Made by a program: the position numbers and the translations under genes
NCBI GenBank assembly: GCA_018065365.1
Contig: JAGHTH010000218.1
Location: forward strand, 1-15,327
DNA length: 15,327 nucleotides
Reading direction: 5' to 3'
Source of the DNA: Candidatus Coliplasma caballi
Lineage (GTDB): Bacteria; Bacillota; Clostridia; Oscillospirales; CAG-382
In this document: positions 1 through 6,900 of the stretch, in pieces
How positions within the stretch are numbered: the first letter of the stretch is position 1
Layout: each line of letters opens with the position of its first letter
The notes under the pieces: generated by a model
What the model was told of the DNA's origin: nothing
The model's database searches: none
Seen by the model: only the letters and a program-made list of their open reading frames with translations

Positions 1-218
1 CCTTCAAATTCGACGAAGCCGAGCATACAGCAAAACGCGCCGATCATCCAGAACGGGTTGGCGCTTTTGAGATAGGAAAGCAATTTTTCCCACGAAAAAT
101 CTTTCGTATTCTCGGTAATCACCCAGATCGTTACGACTGCGAGTACGATGAAAACAAACCCCCAGAAGAAGCGTCTTCCCGTGGCTCTTTTTTTACTTTT
201 CGGGGAGTAACGGTTCAT
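1..218 (-). CDS. Flippase-like / lysylphosphatidylglycerol synthase TM-domain protein, partial
   Basis: The frame opens at an ATG at 218 and runs off the left edge, so only about 72 N-terminal residues are visible and the C-terminus is missing. A basic N-terminus (MNRYSPKSKKR) is followed by a hydrophobic segment around residues 19-33, then a stretch ending SYLKSANPFWMIGAFCCML that begins a second membrane helix. A first helix, then a 'W..LL..L..ANP.W' turn and a second helix, is the pattern at the start of the LPG-synthase transmembrane / YbhN-AglD family, whose members act as putative lipid or lipid-linked-sugar flippases or as the membrane part of aminoacyl-phosphatidylglycerol synthases. 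The ATG overlaps the stop codon of the upstream phosphatase gene (ATGA at 215-218), which suggests translational coupling and a shared role in membrane lipid metabolism. The family call rests on a short fragment. Confidence 0.6.
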   Translation of the reverse strand, partial: MNRYSPKSKKRATGRRFFWGFVFIVLAVVTIWVITENTKDFSWEKLLSYLKSANPFWMIGAFCCMLGFVEFE

Positions 219-919
219 ACTGCCGTGGGTTCCTTTCGGGTAAATAGGGCTTCGAGTTTTTCAAACAAACGCTCGCCGCGCAGTTTCGCGGAAAGGAACA
301 AACCCGCTTCCGCGAGGAAAATTCCGCCCGCCATATCGACGACCAGGTGTTGTTTGGTGGTCAGGGTGGAAAGCATGATGCAGACCGCCGCGACGGCGAT
401 CACGACTTTATATGGCTTCGGCAGGTGTTTGCCGGAGCAGGTCGCGCGCATGACCAGCCAGCTTTCGAGGCAATGGATCGACGGGAACAGGTCGTTCGGC
501 TCGTCGTGGTCATAGACGAATTGCAAAAGCCAATCGAAGAAATTCCGGATCTCGAACGTTCCGGACGGCCAATCCGGCATAAAGGTCGGGAGAAGCAGAA
601 AGATGACGAGGCAGACCGCTTTTGCGATCAGATTCGCCGTCGCGAGACGGTAAAACGCCTTTTTGCCTTCCCGCACGATCCCGAGATAGCCGACCGCCAG
701 ATACGGAAAAAAGAGGACGTAAAAAATGACCGTCCAGCGCAAAAACGTGATCATGGAATCGTGAGGGTTCGAAAGATCGTAATGGTCCCAGCCGTTCGTC
801 AGAAGACGGTTGCCGTTGTAAACGATGACGTTGAACGCAATACAAACAAGCCCCGGCAGCAATGCGTAGAGCGGGGCGATCTTTCGGATTCTTTGTAAAA
901 GCGTTTTTTTGTTTTCCAT
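215..919 (-). CDS. PAP2-family membrane phosphatase (Aur1/IPC-synthase-like subtype)
   Basis: This is a 234-residue multi-pass membrane protein. The PAP2 catalytic motifs are visible as PSIHC (146-150, His149) and the later S-x-L-T-x-KQH-x-x-x-D motif (184-195, His191 and Asp195). In this superfamily the two histidines carry out phosphoryl transfer on lipid phosphates. The PSxH form and the TxxxQHxxxD spacing fit the PAP2_3 / inositol-phosphorylceramide-synthase-like branch better than classic undecaprenyl pyrophosphatases. An upstream in-frame start at 964 is possible. The ATG at 919 is preferred because an AAGGA lies 13 bases upstream of it and the -10 box of a consensus promoter (956-961) lies between the two candidates. 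The gene heads an operon with the flippase-like gene, which overlaps its stop codon. The exact lipid substrate cannot be read from the sequence. Confidence 0.8.
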   Translation of the reverse strand: MENKKTLLQRIRKIAPLYALLPGLVCIAFNVIVYNGNRLLTNGWDHYDLSNPHDSMITFLRWTVIFYVLFFPYLAVGYLGIVREGKKAFYRLATANLIAKAVCLVIFLLLPTFMPDWPSGTFEIRNFFDWLLQFVYDHDEPNDLFPSIHCLESWLVMRATCSGKHLPKPYKVVIAVAAVCIMLSTLTTKQHLVVDMAGGIFLAEAGLFLSAKLRGERLFEKLEALFTRKEPTAV

Positions 920-955
920 ATCGTTTTTGAGTATCCTTGTCTGTGTTCGACTTGC

Positions 956-984
956 ATTATACACCGACAGGAAGAAAATGTCAA
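956..984 (-). promoter_or_regulatory. Consensus sigma-A promoter of the PAP2 / flippase operon
   Basis: Read on the minus strand there is a perfect TTGACA (984-979), a 17-bp spacer, and a perfect TATAAT (961-956). Transcription would begin near 949, about 30 bases before the PAP2 start codon at 919. No obvious terminator separates it from the membrane-protein gene ending at 1028, so read-through from upstream is also possible. Confidence 0.85.
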
Positions 985-1027
985 GGGCGGGAAACCGCGC
1001 ACGGTGTCGGAACGGGGAAAGCGTCGG

Positions 1028-1666
1028 TTATTTTTCGGCGGCGTCGTGGGTGCGGGAGGCGGAACGGCCGCGGACGGTGTACATCGTCGTCCAGAAATTC
1101 TCCGCGCCGTCGGCGGAAACCGCGATTCCCATCCAGAGAAAACGGTTTTCCGAGCCGTCGAACAACAGCACGCTTACCACGCCGAGCGCCGTAACCAGCA
1201 CGGACGTTCCGAGGATCAGCGGCCATTTCCCGATGCCGAATTTGCGGCATTCGAGCGAAAGCTGCACTTTCTGAAGCCCGTCCAGAATGACGTACAGCCC
1301 GACGAAGCAGGGGAGCAGCGCCAGCACGTGCGAGGGCGCCAGCAACAGCAGTACGCCGAACAGCAGACTGAACGATCCGAACGTGAAAGCGAACTGGAAC
1401 GCGAGGCGGAACAGGTCGTTGGAATAGTATCCAAACAGGTCGGCGCTGCCCATCAGCAGACAGCAGCCGGCGAACACCAGCCGCACGATCTTGCTGTCGA
1501 GTCCGGTCTTCAGGCAGAGAAGCAGCCCTGCGCCGAGCATCAATGCCGAGGCGAACAGGTGGATACTTTTGGCGCTGCGGACGATCGCGTCGGCGGCAGC
1601 GAAATCGGTTTTCCGCGTGCGGCGGAACCGTTTCTGTAATTTTGTCAGGCGGGGTAAGTTCGGCAT
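1028..1666 (-). CDS. Small multi-pass membrane protein, DUF308/HdeD-like
   Basis: The product is 212 residues. A basic cytoplasmic N-terminus (about 30 residues rich in K and R) is followed by about six hydrophobic segments, including IHLFASALMLGAGLLLCL, VRLVFAGCCLLMGSADLFGY, a long LLFGVLLLLAPSHVLALL stretch with a helix break, and WPLILGTSVLVTALGVVSVLL. Pairs of short helices joined by glycine-rich turns, with a repeated 'G..ll..G' texture, resemble the DUF308 (HdeD-like) repeat family. No enzyme motif is visible. The ATG at 1666 lies two bases after the stop of the TetR-type gene, so the two are almost certainly one transcript, and the protein may be the regulator's partner or an efflux or stress function under its control. 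A much longer open frame extends upstream, but it overlaps the regulator in another frame and has no support. Confidence 0.65.
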   Translation of the reverse strand: MPNLPRLTKLQKRFRRTRKTDFAAADAIVRSAKSIHLFASALMLGAGLLLCLKTGLDSKIVRLVFAGCCLLMGSADLFGYYSNDLFRLAFQFAFTFGSFSLLFGVLLLLAPSHVLALLPCFVGLYVILDGLQKVQLSLECRKFGIGKWPLILGTSVLVTALGVVSVLLFDGSENRFLWMGIAVSADGAENFWTTMYTVRGRSASRTHDAAEK

Positions 1667-1668
1667 GG

Positions 1669-2247
1669 TCAGTTTCTCTCTTTCTTTTCGGAGTGCGCGG
1701 CGTTGGAGAGCAGGATCGGAACCGTTCCGTTCCAGAGTTCCCCGAACCGCACGAGCAGCCTGCGCGGATGCTCTTTGTCGTTGCTTTGCAGCCAGTCGAG
1801 CAGGATGCCCAGCATGGCTTCGCGGAAGCACGCGGCGATCAGCAGAAGGTCTTCCTCTTTGACGCCCGGATACTCGCGGGCGCGATTTTTCAGCGCGTCC
1901 AGCAGAACGCTGTCCAGGGCGCGAGAGAGGTCCTGCTTGACCGCGTCTTTTCCGATCGCGGAGCAGATATTTCGCATGGCGGCGCGCTTGTCGTACAGGA
2001 AGTCCGCAAAGCCGAACAGCGTGTCCGAAAGGTGCTCGGCGGGATCGGTCTGCTCCTCGATGCCTGCCGCGATGGAAAGAAACGCGTCTTCGATGACGTC
2101 GTAAACGTCTCTGAAATAGTAGTAGAACGTATTGCGCGTAACACCGCATTCTTCAACGATGTCGCGGACGGTGATTTTTTCGGGAGAACGGACGGCGGCG
2201 ATACGGAAAAAGGCGTCGGATACGGCTTGCTTGGTCAACTGCTGCAT
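1669..2247 (-). CDS. TetR-family transcriptional regulator
   Basis: The protein is 192 residues. The N-terminus carries a TetR DNA-binding region: LTKQAVSDAFFRI (helix 1), ITVRDIVEECGVTRNTFYYYF (helix-turn-helix, about residues 24-45), then DVYDVIEDAF. The remaining 140 residues are helical with no recognisable ligand motif. The pattern is closest to the Clostridia TetR proteins that begin with a short 'M..LTKQA' and lack a long N-terminal extension. For that reason the ATG at 2247 is preferred over in-frame starts further upstream, one of which falls inside the promoter -10 box. The Shine-Dalgarno before 2247 is poor; a leader ORF overlapping this start may supply coupling. The gene probably controls itself and the downstream membrane-protein gene. 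Confidence 0.8.
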   Translation of the reverse strand: MQQLTKQAVSDAFFRIAAVRSPEKITVRDIVEECGVTRNTFYYYFRDVYDVIEDAFLSIAAGIEEQTDPAEHLSDTLFGFADFLYDKRAAMRNICSAIGKDAVKQDLSRALDSVLLDALKNRAREYPGVKEEDLLLIAACFREAMLGILLDWLQSNDKEHPRRLLVRFGELWNGTVPILLSNAAHSEKKERN

Positions 2248-2297
2248 GGTGAGAAAAGCGGTCTGCGCCGCACGATCGTTTTGTAGAAGCCGTCCAT
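2235..2297 (-). CDS. Possible 20-residue leader ORF overlapping the TetR start
   Basis: An ATG at 2297, preceded by AAAAAGGA about 12 bases upstream, opens a 20-codon frame whose TGA (2237-2235) lies just inside the TetR coding region, in a different reading frame. It lies downstream of the predicted transcription start near 2326. The regulator's own ATG has no good ribosome site, so translation of this leader could deliver ribosomes to it. The peptide is basic (RRR in the middle) and is not similar to anything I recognise. It could also be a chance frame. Confidence 0.35.
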   Translation of the reverse strand: MDGFYKTIVRRRPLFSPCSS

Positions 2298-2332
2298 CTT
2301 TTTTTGCCGTCCTTTTTCTCGTTCTCCCAGAC

Positions 2333-2361
2333 ATTTTACCATATTTTGCGTAAAAAAGCAA
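2333..2361 (-). promoter_or_regulatory. Promoter of the TetR operon
   Basis: On the minus strand TTGCTT (2361-2356), a 17-bp spacer and TAAAAT (2338-2333) form a reasonable sigma-A promoter. It sits between the terminator of the hydrolase gene and the regulator. Transcription would start near 2326, giving a leader of about 80 bases before the preferred TetR start. Confidence 0.6.
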
Positions 2362-2380
2362 GCCGTTTGCGCAAAAAAAG
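2345..2380. repeat. Two direct repeats over the TetR promoter, candidate operator
   Basis: TTTGCGTAAAAAAG (2345-2358) and TTTGCGCAAAAAAAG (2366-2380) are near-identical and start 21 bp apart, two helical turns. The core TTTGCGCAAA of the second copy is a perfect palindrome, and the first copy is a one-base variant of it. One copy covers part of the spacer and -35 box and the other lies just upstream. This geometry fits binding of two dimers on one DNA face by the adjacent TetR-type repressor. Part of the A-tract of the second copy also serves as the T-tail of the hydrolase terminator. Confidence 0.45.
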
Positions 2381-2406
2381 GTCTGCGCGATCAACGCAGA
2401 CCTTTT
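2373..2406 (-). terminator. Rho-independent terminator of the glucosaminidase gene
   Basis: A perfect 12-bp stem (AAAAGGTCTGCG at 2376-2387 with CGCAGACCTTTT at 2395-2406) closes a 7-base loop. On the minus strand it is followed by a run of T residues (2379-2373). It lies 20 bases after the stop codon at 2427 and separates this gene from the TetR operon. Confidence 0.9.
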
Positions 2407-2426
2407 GGGTTTTGGGTAAGGAACGT

Positions 2427-4859
2427 TCAGTCGCTTGCGAGGTCGTACGTGCCGAGAACGACGCACTTGATCAGCATATAGTCCAGCGCCGACAGTGTGC
2501 TTCCGTCCACCAGGCAAGCCGCCTGCAAGAACGCGTCTTCGAGTTCCAGCGTTCCGAGAACGCCCGCTTTGACCAGCATATAATCGAACGCGTCCGTGAT
2601 CCCGTCGCCGTTGACGTCGCTTCGCACGACGGCTGTGCGGGTATAGACGAGGATCGTGCCGATGTAGAAATCGACCGTTTGTCCCGTTGCGATCGGAGAA
2701 CTGCCGGACACGACCGTTCCGTCCGCGGTTTTGACCACGACTTTTCTGCCGAGTTCTTCCGCGAACGCGTCCGCCGTCGTTCCGGGCAGGATGCCGCGCA
2801 CCCAGAAGTCGTCCACGGTGTAGCGGTCGGAAGCGATCGGCTCGTCGGGGATCTCGACCTCTTTGGTGCCGGTCAGCAGAATGAAGTCCGCCGCGACGTA
2901 GCCCTCATAATCTTTTCGGTTGAACGTGAAGGAAACTTTATACCAATCTTTGTATTTGGCTTCGGATTCCACGCGGATCTCCTCGAGGATCGTAACCGCC
3001 GTTCTGTCGGGGATCGTTACGAGCTTCGCACCGCTCGTGCTTGGCGTTTTGCGCACGTTTAAGGAGGTCTCGACGGAAACTTTTCCGGTTTTGTAGGTTA
3101 CGATCACGGTGCCGTGGCTCGTTTCCTGCGAGGGCTCGCTCGGCTCACTCGGCTCGCTGCTCTCGCTCGATTCCGAAACCGGATCGGAGGGCGTTTCGGA
3201 AGAAGCCGGATCCGAAAACTCGGAAGATTCGGAAGATTCGGAAGACGATTCCGTTACGGAAGAATCATCCGGCTCGGAAACTTCCTCCCACGGAAAACGG
3301 AAGTATTTCGAATAGCTGTACCCGATCACAAAGTTGCCGTCGAGCACGGCAAGGACGCGGTACCAGCCGTCGCCGAGGTTGTTCAAAAGTTTGACCGTCT
3401 GGCCTTTACGGATCGTGCCGAGCACTTTATAGTTGGAGTCGCAGCCGTCGCGGATATAGACCGCCGCGGTCGCGATGATCTCCTCATAGACCGAAGTACC
3501 GACGTAAACCGTTACGGTCAGCGCTTTTTCGCCGTCCAAACAGATGTTCACGAGCGCGACACCCTCGGCAAGCGTGGTTACGTTGCCCTCGTTATCGACG
3601 GTCAGTACCGTTTCGTCGGAGGATTCAAAGGTAATGACCTTTTCTTTGAGTTCTTCGGCGTAGATCTCGACCGGGATCTGATAGGGCTGTTCCGTTTCGA
3701 GATGCAGGATGGACAGAGGCGTTCCGATGGAAAGGCGGGCATCGCCGCCGCGATAGACGTAGCGCGTATTGACGTAGCCGCTGACCACGTTTCCGCCCGC
3801 GTTGCGCAGCGTTACGGCGTAATAGGTGTTGCCGTCTTCGCTGTCGTACACGGTCTCGCTGTTGATATGGATCGGCTGACCGGGATAGATCTTGCCCATG
3901 GAGTCGGAGTCGGAGTCCGGCTCAAACCACACCGTATAGACGCCGTTTGTCTGCTTCATCGTCCAGGCGTTGCAATGCACGCAGACCACGCAGCACGCTT
4001 CTTTCTCGCCGAAATCCGCCGTGATCAGTGTGTAACCGGGCGCGATCGCCGTTACGACGCCGTGTTCGTCCACGGTCGCGACCTCGGGGTTGTCGCTTTC
4101 CCAGACCGTTTCCGGAGCGTAGTCGTATTCGGTCTCGGGGTAGGCGACCGCCTGCAATTCCAGCGTGTCTTCCGGCTCGAGATACGCTTCCGCCTGACTC
4201 ATGAGCAGACCGAAGATGCCGTGCTCGTCCGCTTCGACGAAATCGAGCTGATCGAAGCCGTACATTTCTATTTTTTTGATGAGGTTTCCGGCGTAGGTGT
4301 CCGTGTTCCCCGCGTAGCCGGAGTTCTGGATCGCGAGTGCCGCTTCGCCGTAGTTGGTGGCGGTGCGGACCGGGATGTATTTGCTCTCCTCAAAAAAGAG
4401 GTGGGTATGCCCGAAAATGCCTTCTTCCCAGGCGTCGTAGGCGCGCCAGATACTTGCCTTTTTGGCGTATTCCTCGCCCTTGATGTTGACGAGGTCGTTA
4501 TAGCTGTTGTAGATCACGTACTCTTTGTCGTCGTAGATCTTGCCCGACCAGAGCGACGGGTACGCTTTCATGCCGTAGAAATTCTTGCCGATCACGGAGA
4601 TCGGATAATCCGAAAACCCGCCCTCAACGGCGATCTGTCCGACCGTGATCGACGGCAGGACGCCGGAATCGTAAAAGTCCTTGAGCGCGATCGACATCGC
4701 GGTGCGGCTGAAATAGTATTGCCAGGTGTTGAGCCCGGATTTGATCGCGGAATAGTCCAGCGCTTCCACTTTACGCGCGGGAACAAAGAAGGAAAACGCG
4801 GCAAACAGCATGACCGCCGCCAGCAGTGCGCACAACAGACGTTTGCATCCGTAACGCAA
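2427..4859 (-). CDS. Secreted GH73-like glucosaminidase with Ig-like, SH3-like and dockerin modules
   Basis: The protein has 810 residues. A signal peptide (basic start, hydrophobic core about 8-26, likely cleavage after VEA near 33) precedes a glucosaminidase domain (about 45-206) with QIAVEGGFSDYPISVIGKNF, where Glu79 is the expected catalytic acid. Enzymes of this family cut the glycan strands of peptidoglycan outside the cell. Next come a BIG2-like Ig module (about 217-294), an SH3-like module, a second BIG2-like module, another SH3-like module, a Ser/Glu/Pro-rich linker, a further bacterial-SH3 module beginning TSLNVRKTPSTSGAK, and a C-terminal dockerin (DVNGDGITDAFDYMLVKAG from about 748). 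The second dockerin repeat (LVDGSTLSALDYML) has lost most calcium-binding aspartates. The start is a TTG at 4859 spaced behind AAAGGAG; an adjacent ATT and far-upstream ATGs are less likely. The gene is monocistronic with its own promoter and terminator. Confidence 0.85.
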   Translation of the reverse strand: MRYGCKRLLCALLAAVMLFAAFSFFVPARKVEALDYSAIKSGLNTWQYYFSRTAMSIALKDFYDSGVLPSITVGQIAVEGGFSDYPISVIGKNFYGMKAYPSLWSGKIYDDKEYVIYNSYNDLVNIKGEEYAKKASIWRAYDAWEEGIFGHTHLFFEESKYIPVRTATNYGEAALAIQNSGYAGNTDTYAGNLIKKIEMYGFDQLDFVEADEHGIFGLLMSQAEAYLEPEDTLELQAVAYPETEYDYAPETVWESDNPEVATVDEHGVVTAIAPGYTLITADFGEKEACCVVCVHCNAWTMKQTNGVYTVWFEPDSDSDSMGKIYPGQPIHINSETVYDSEDGNTYYAVTLRNAGGNVVSGYVNTRYVYRGGDARLSIGTPLSILHLETEQPYQIPVEIYAEELKEKVITFESSDETVLTVDNEGNVTTLAEGVALVNICLDGEKALTVTVYVGTSVYEEIIATAAVYIRDGCDSNYKVLGTIRKGQTVKLLNNLGDGWYRVLAVLDGNFVIGYSYSKYFRFPWEEVSEPDDSSVTESSSESSESSEFSDPASSETPSDPVSESSESSEPSEPSEPSQETSHGTVIVTYKTGKVSVETSLNVRKTPSTSGAKLVTIPDRTAVTILEEIRVESEAKYKDWYKVSFTFNRKDYEGYVAADFILLTGTKEVEIPDEPIASDRYTVDDFWVRGILPGTTADAFAEELGRKVVVKTADGTVVSGSSPIATGQTVDFYIGTILVYTRTAVVRSDVNGDGITDAFDYMLVKAGVLGTLELEDAFLQAACLVDGSTLSALDYMLIKCVVLGTYDLASD

Positions 4860-4889
4860 AATGGATCGCTCCTTTCCGAAAGATGTATT

Positions 4890-4919
4890 ATTATAACACA
4901 TCCGCGCGGGATTTGTCAA
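4890..4919 (-). promoter_or_regulatory. Strong promoter of the glucosaminidase gene
   Basis: On the minus strand a perfect TTGACA (4919-4914) and a perfect TATAAT (4895-4890) are separated by 18 bp. The gene's AAAGGAG ribosome site follows about 20 bases further on. The promoter is divergent from the phage-cassette promoter and about 55 bp from the iteron cluster lying between them. Confidence 0.85.
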
Positions 4920-4974
4920 GGGAAATCCGTTTGGTGCGAGTAATGGGAAATGATGGGAATTATCTTTGATTTCG

Positions 4975-5040
4975 TGCGATTTTTTTGCAACAAAAGTGCG
5001 ACAAACCTGCGACAAAAGTGCGACAAACGTGCGAAAAAAA
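4975..5040. repeat. Six tandem 11-bp iterons upstream of the phage cassette
   Basis: TGC recurs exactly every 11 bp at 4975, 4986, 4997, 5008, 5019 and 5030. The units are TGCGATTTTTT, TGCAACAAAAG, TGCGACAAACC, TGCGACAAAAG, TGCGACAAACG and TGCGAAAAAAA. The inner four are well conserved (TGCRACAAAM followed by G or C), with a secondary 22-bp rhythm in the last bases; the outer two fade into a T-tract on the left and an A-tract on the right. The cluster lies directly upstream of the -35 box of the cassette promoter. An operator array, a terminase (pac/cos) recognition site, or an initiator-type iteron set are all possible. Confidence 0.75.
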
Positions 5041-5044
5041 CGGG

Positions 5045-5073
5045 ATGAAATCCGAAAGCGGATGTGCTATGCT
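5045..5073 (+). promoter_or_regulatory. Putative extended -10 promoter of the capsid cassette
   Basis: ATGAAA (5045-5050), a 17-bp spacer and TATGCT (5068-5073) preceded by TGC give an extended -10 promoter with a weak -35 box. A small palindrome (TCCG-AAAG-CGGA, 5051-5062) lies in the spacer. The imperfect boxes next to the iteron array suggest that activity depends on, or is blocked by, a protein bound there. No other promoter is evident before the small-terminase gene. Confidence 0.45.
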
Positions 5074-5127
5074 ATTCACGAAGACGGCACAGGGGACCGC
5101 AAACGAGCCGCCGGAAAGGAGAAAAGC

Positions 5128-5529
5128 ATGGAAGCAACGAATGGGGAAAAGAAGAAACGGGAACGCCGGAAAGAGCGCGTATTCGCGTCCGAAGCGGACT
5201 GCGTGCGAAAACTGAAAGCGTACTTTGACGAACGGATCGCGGAGAGCGGCGAAGTTCCGGACGTCGAGGGGCTGGCGGAATTTCTGCACACGACGCGGGA
5301 AGAACTGTTCCGTCTGAAAGAGCATCGCGCTTACGGGCGGTATCTCGACCGGGCGTTCAATTCGATCGCGAAAGCGAAGAAGCAGTTGGCGTTCGCCGGA
5401 AAACTGCCCGCCGCCGTTCTTTCGTTCGACTTAAAGAACAACCACGGATACCGCGACAAGCCCGAGGAGCGAAGCGAGTCCGGGACGACCGTGGTGTTTC
5501 GCGGGCTGGCGGAAGAATGGGCGAAATGA
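5128..5529 (+). CDS. Terminase small subunit-like DNA-packaging protein
   Basis: The protein has 133 residues and opens the capsid cassette. The ATG at 5128 follows GGAAAGGAG with ideal spacing; the open frame extends upstream through the iterons but without a ribosome site. The N-terminus is strongly basic (KKKRERRKERV), followed by a helical region with a likely helix-turn-helix (VPDVEGLAEFLHTTREELFRLKEH) that could bind the packaging site. The C-terminal half contains AVLSFDLKNNHGYRDK, the 'LKNN.GY.DK' signature common in small-terminase families of tailed phages. It would recognise viral or packaged DNA and load it on the large subunit. Its stop overlaps the start of the large-terminase gene (ATGA, 5526-5529), supporting coupled production. 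The nearby iterons are a candidate target. Confidence 0.75.
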   Translation: MEATNGEKKKRERRKERVFASEADCVRKLKAYFDERIAESGEVPDVEGLAEFLHTTREELFRLKEHRAYGRYLDRAFNSIAKAKKQLAFAGKLPAAVLSFDLKNNHGYRDKPEERSESGTTVVFRGLAEEWAK

Positions 5530-6878
5530 GCAAAGAGATCCTCGTTTGCCCGAACGAAAAGCAAAAGCAGTTCTTTGAATCGACCGCGCGTTACACCGCC
5601 TACGGAGGAGCGAGAGGCGGCGGAAAAAGTTGGGCGATGCGAATGAAGCTGGTGCTGTTGGCGCTCGGACACGAGGGGATCCAGATCTTACTGTTGCGCA
5701 GGACGCTGGGCGAACTGCGGGAAAACCACCTGTTCCCGCTGCTGTCGCTGTTGAACGGGGCTGCGGAGTATCATTCGACCGAAAAGGAGTTCCGCTTTCC
5801 GAACGGATCGCGGATTCGGTTGGGGTACTGCGATACCGAAAGCGACGTATTGCAGTTTCAGGGGCAGGCGTACGAGGTCACCGGATTGGAAGAAGCGACG
5901 CATTTTACCGAACGGCAATTCTCCGCCCTCACCGAGAGCAATCGCTGGTCGGGAAATATGAAGGAGCCGTTCCGTCCGAGGATGTACTTTACCTGCAATC
6001 CCGGCGGTGTCGGGCACGATTGGGTCAAGCGGTTATTCGTGGACAGGCGGTATCGGGAGAATGAAAACCCCGACGATTACCGCATGATCCGGTCGCTCGT
6101 GTTCGACAACAAGTTTCTGATGGAAAACAATCCCGATTACGTGAAAACGCTGATGGCGCTTCCCGAGACGCGCAGAAAAGCCATGCTGTACGGAGATTGG
6201 AATTCCTTTGAGGGCGCGTTCTTTCCGGAATTCGACTACGACAAGCATACCTGCGAGGGCTTCGATCTTCCGAAAGAGTGGCTGAAATTCCGCGCGCTCG
6301 ATTACGGGCTGGATATGACCGCTTGCCTGTGGATCGCGGTGTCGCCCGACGGCACGCTGTACGTTTACAGGGAACTTTACGAGCCGGGACGCATTCTGTC
6401 CGACGCGGGCAGGCGCATTTGCGAACTGACGCCCGCGGGGGAAGCGATCCGCTACACCGTTGCTTCGCCGGACCTTTGGAACCGTCGGCAAGACAGCGGC
6501 AAGAGCGGGTTTGAGATTCTGACGGCGGGCGGGGTGAAACGGATGGTCAAAGCCGACAACGCGAGAATTCCCGGGTGGCGCTGCCTGCGGGAATACCTGC
6601 GGATCGACGAAAACGGCGCGCCGCGGCTCGTGATCTTCCGTTCGTGCCGGAATCTGATCCGGACGCTGCCGATGCTGCGGTTCGACGAGCACGTGATCGA
6701 GGACGCCGCGGATACGCCGCACGAACTGACGCACGCGCCCGAGGCGCTGCGCTACGCGGTCATGTCGAGAACACCGTCCGGCAAACAGGTGCGCCGGCTG
6801 CCTTTCACGGCATCCCTGTACCGTTTTGACGATCCGCGAAACGACGAAGAAACCTACGAGCAGATCATTGATTACTGA
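5526..6878 (+). CDS. Terminase large subunit (packaging ATPase and nuclease)
   Basis: The protein has 450 residues. The ATPase half shows a Walker A loop GGARGGGKS (27-35), a Walker B-like segment ending LEEATHF (Glu122/Glu123) and a coupling motif TCNPGG (156-161). The C-terminal RNase-H-like nuclease shows Asp259 in ALDYGLD, Asp316 in ASPDLW, and a third acidic position in HAPEALRY (Glu406), where many relatives have Asp. In tailed phages this motor docks on the portal, translocates DNA into the procapsid with ATP, and cuts the concatemer. The start at 5526 is chosen for its ATGA overlap with the small subunit; an ATG at 5517 is possible. The length and motif order are normal and nothing suggests decay. 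Confidence 0.93.
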   Translation: MSKEILVCPNEKQKQFFESTARYTAYGGARGGGKSWAMRMKLVLLALGHEGIQILLLRRTLGELRENHLFPLLSLLNGAAEYHSTEKEFRFPNGSRIRLGYCDTESDVLQFQGQAYEVTGLEEATHFTERQFSALTESNRWSGNMKEPFRPRMYFTCNPGGVGHDWVKRLFVDRRYRENENPDDYRMIRSLVFDNKFLMENNPDYVKTLMALPETRRKAMLYGDWNSFEGAFFPEFDYDKHTCEGFDLPKEWLKFRALDYGLDMTACLWIAVSPDGTLYVYRELYEPGRILSDAGRRICELTPAGEAIRYTVASPDLWNRRQDSGKSGFEILTAGGVKRMVKADNARIPGWRCLREYLRIDENGAPRLVIFRSCRNLIRTLPMLRFDEHVIEDAADTPHELTHAPEALRYAVMSRTPSGKQVRRLPFTASLYRFDDPRNDEETYEQIIDY

Positions 6879-6900
6879 CAAAGGAGAAAACAACAAAACG

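Noticed and set aside
1028..2149. A 373-codon minus-strand frame containing the DUF308-like protein as its C-terminal half
   Set aside because: The upstream half lies in another frame over the TetR gene, is Arg-rich and has no domain; the good start is at 1666, two bases after the TetR stop.
3120..3290. Short tandem repeats such as GGAAGATTC
   Set aside because: They encode the Ser/Glu/Pro-rich linker of the glucosaminidase; low-complexity coding sequence explains them.
3114..4943. A 609-codon plus-strand frame opposite the glucosaminidase gene
   Set aside because: It is antisense to a convincing multidomain secreted protein with promoter and terminator; its product is a low-complexity R/D/V-rich shadow with no domain.
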